Shown here: positions 13,850 to 15,459 of the stretch, in pieces
Numbering within the stretch: position 1 is the first letter of the stretch
Layout of the letters: each line of letters starts with the position of its first letter
NCBI GenBank assembly: GCA_900540385.1
Contig: UQFY01000026.1
Span: forward strand, 1 to 15,459
Direction of reading: 5' to 3'
Source of the DNA: an uncultured Mollicutes bacterium
Lineage (GTDB): Bacteria; Bacillota_I; Bacilli_A; RFN20; CAG-826
Length of the DNA: 15,459 bases
Notes under the pieces: generated by a model
The model's database searches: none
The model's input: the letters and a program-made list of their open reading frames with translations, nothing else
What the model was told of the DNA's origin: nothing
Translations under genes and position numbers: made by a program

Positions 13850-15241
13850 TTAGTCTTCGTGATGGTGAGTGCTACTAGGACCTGTGGTAATTGCAGTATC
13901 ACGGTAATCCCCTAGCATCTTGCTTCTAGTTGGATGACGAAGCTTGCGAATTGCTTTCGCTTCAATTTGACGAATACGTTCACGGGTAACATCAAATTCC
14001 TTACCAACTTCTTCAAGAGTTCTAAGACGTCCATCATCAAGGCCATAACGTAAACGTAAGACCTTCTCTTCGCGAGCAGTAAGGCATTCACTCATAGCTT
14101 GATAGAGTCTTTCTTTCAAAAGAGACTTTGAAGCATATTCACCTGGAGAAAGTTCGGAATCATCACGAACGAAATCACCAAGTTTGGAATCATCTTCTTC
14201 ACCGATTGGAGTATCTAAAGATACTGGTTCCAAAGCGATACGTTGAACATCACGGATTTGAGCTGGAGTTAATTCACCATTCATCTTTTCGGAAATTTCT
14301 TCCGGTGTTGGATCTCTTCCTAATTCCTGAACAAGAGCTCTTTGAACACGGGTCATCTTGTTAATGGTTTCCACCATATGAACTGGAATACGGATGGTTC
14401 TAGCTTGGTCGGCAATGGCTCTCGTAATGGCTTGACGAATCCACCATGTAGCATAGGTAGAGAATTTAAAGCCTTTGGTGTAGTCGAATTTCTCAACGGC
14501 CTTTAATAAGCCTTGGTTACCTTCTTGAATCAAATCAAGGAAAGGCATACCACGTCCGAGGTATTTCTTAGCGATAGCGATAACAAGACGAAGGTTACGA
14601 TTAACTAAGGCGTCTCTTCCTTCTTTTCCTGCTTCGATAAGCTCATTTAAATGATCAATTTCTTTCTGATCGCCTTTAGCTTGCGCTTCTGGGAGTTTCT
14701 TCTTTGCTTCTTCGCCATCAACTACGGCTTTTGCAAATTTTTGTTCTTCTTCCACCGTTAATAATTGATATTGTCCGATGTCTTTTAAATACATCTTAAC
14801 GGAGTCGTTAACTTTTACATCGCCAGATTGAACATTAAGGAAGTCATCATCAAGATCAGCACCATCAACATCACCCATATCTTCATCAGATGGCTCGCTC
14901 ATGAGCTCTTCATCGGTAGGCTCACTCGCTTCAGAGGCTTCATCGCCATTGACAATCTTGATATTTTCTTTGGCAAAATATTCCATCAATTCTTGGACGT
15001 CGTTGTCCTCAAGTTCAAGACGATTCTTGTCAATATAATCGTAGATTTCTTGTTGGTTGATGGAACCATTTTCTTTAGCACGTTTCAAGAATTCTTTCTT
15101 GATTGCTTCCATGCCAGCGACTTCTTCAGGGTCTTTTTCCTCTAATGGGTCAAAAAGTTCGTCGTCTTCTTTTTTAGCTTTTGTAGCTGTTTTCTTTTTC
15201 TTTGCTGTTTTAATTTCTTTTGTTTCTTTAGCTGTTTTCAT
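13850..15241 (-). CDS. rpoD: primary sigma factor (sigma-70, SigA/RpoD)
   Basis: A 463-residue RNA polymerase sigma subunit directing transcription from housekeeping promoters. The N-terminus is lysine-rich (residues 3-24), followed by a region 1.1-like segment (45-97), an acidic linker, and region 1.2 around 143-175. Region 2 spans about 212-285, with the DNA-melting and -10 recognition sequence STYATWWIRQAITRAI (261-276). Region 3 lies at about 290-345. Region 4 (about 380-448) has the -35 recognition helix-turn-helix LEEVGKEFDVTRERIRQIEA (409-428). The C-terminus carries about 18 extra residues ending HHHED, beyond where most SigA proteins stop. The ribosome site is AGAAGGGG about 8 nt before the ATG. 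The -10/-35 elements found upstream of other genes here match the sequence this protein family recognises. Confidence 0.97.
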   Translation of the reverse strand: MKTAKETKEIKTAKKKKTATKAKKEDDELFDPLEEKDPEEVAGMEAIKKEFLKRAKENGSINQQEIYDYIDKNRLELEDNDVQELMEYFAKENIKIVNGDEASEASEPTDEELMSEPSDEDMGDVDGADLDDDFLNVQSGDVKVNDSVKMYLKDIGQYQLLTVEEEQKFAKAVVDGEEAKKKLPEAQAKGDQKEIDHLNELIEAGKEGRDALVNRNLRLVIAIAKKYLGRGMPFLDLIQEGNQGLLKAVEKFDYTKGFKFSTYATWWIRQAITRAIADQARTIRIPVHMVETINKMTRVQRALVQELGRDPTPEEISEKMNGELTPAQIRDVQRIALEPVSLDTPIGEEDDSKLGDFVRDDSELSPGEYASKSLLKERLYQAMSECLTAREEKVLRLRYGLDDGRLRTLEEVGKEFDVTRERIRQIEAKAIRKLRHPTRSKMLGDYRDTAITTGPSSTHHHED

Positions 15242-15298
15242 CGTTATACCCCTTCTTTTATCATACGTCTTTTTGGGTGAAAGTAAAAGAAAATCAAG

Positions 15299-15327
15299 GG
15301 TTTTATCTATTATAAATAGATATCCCT
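15299..15327. repeat. AT-rich palindrome in the rpoD upstream region
   Basis: ATCTAT and ATAGAT arms around a TATAA centre, flanked by GGG and CCC, lie about 58 nt before the rpoD start. The minus strand contains TATAAT in the centre, so it could be a -10 box inside an operator, but no matching -35 hexamer is seen. Confidence 0.35.
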
Positions 15328-15413
15328 AGATTCTTCTTGGGATGAGAAAAGTGTTCATAAACATCCAAAACGCATACATGTCTCAAGTCTTTTTGTGTTT
15401 TGGTAGAACAAAA

Positions 15414-15456
15414 GCGAAATGAATTTCGCATGAAACTCGGAATTGCAATCCGAGTT
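15414..15456. terminator. tandem hairpins upstream of rpoD
   Basis: Two adjacent stems: GCGAAA (15414-15419) with TTTCGC (15424-15429), followed on the minus strand by TTTTG; and ACTCGGA with TCCGAGT (about 15435-15455), followed by a T-run on the plus strand to the window end. They probably separate rpoD from the next gene upstream, which is outside the window. Confidence 0.55.
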
Positions 15457-15459
15457 TTT

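Overview
The window comes from a low-GC Gram-positive bacterium. Its housekeeping genes look like those of Bacilli, Erysipelotrichia or Mollicutes-related gut lineages: a SigA-type primary sigma factor with a lysine-rich N-terminus, a short MetRS without a C-terminal tRNA-binding domain, AT-rich DNA, AAGGAG ribosome sites, and hairpins followed by T-runs. No rRNA, tRNA, CRISPR array, integrase or transposase is visible. The taxonomic placement is an inference, not an identification. All supported genes lie on the minus strand.

The right part (about 9.8-15.4 kb) is a conserved housekeeping cluster, in transcription order: rpoD (sigma factor), metG (methionyl-tRNA synthetase), a PfkB-type sugar kinase, and an rlmD/rumA-type 23S rRNA m5U methyltransferase. 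Gaps are short (75, 78 and 16 nt). Two of them hold hairpins that could partly terminate transcription, and a strong terminator follows rlmD at 9665-9703.

The middle part (about 3.1-9.8 kb) is accessory DNA stacked behind the 3' end of rlmD. It holds a 1215-residue P-loop NTPase with an N-terminal nuclease-like domain and a long helical C-terminus (a STAND/Avs-like candidate defence protein). It also holds an AlbA_2/Schlafen-type regulator with a HATPase-like domain and winged helix, with its own operator-like palindrome, and a 70-codon winged-helix fragment.

The most informative observation is that the last codons of an rlmD-type gene occur three times in the same orientation: in the intact gene (9823-9864, ending HVETIVALTRKNG), at 5674-5709 (HVECITLLCRK, stop) and at 3672-3719 (HVETVVLLQRKMNRN, stop). 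The two extra copies bracket the AlbA_2 module, and the NTPase lies between one of them and the real gene. This is what repeated integration of elements at the rlmD 3' end would leave, each element bringing its own replacement gene end. I read this as a stack of integrase-less island remnants.

The left part (1-3.1 kb) carries a Fic-family protein with an intact catalytic motif and an inhibitory helix, then a MATE-type membrane transporter. Both have terminator hairpins downstream, and there is a large imperfect palindrome at the left edge.
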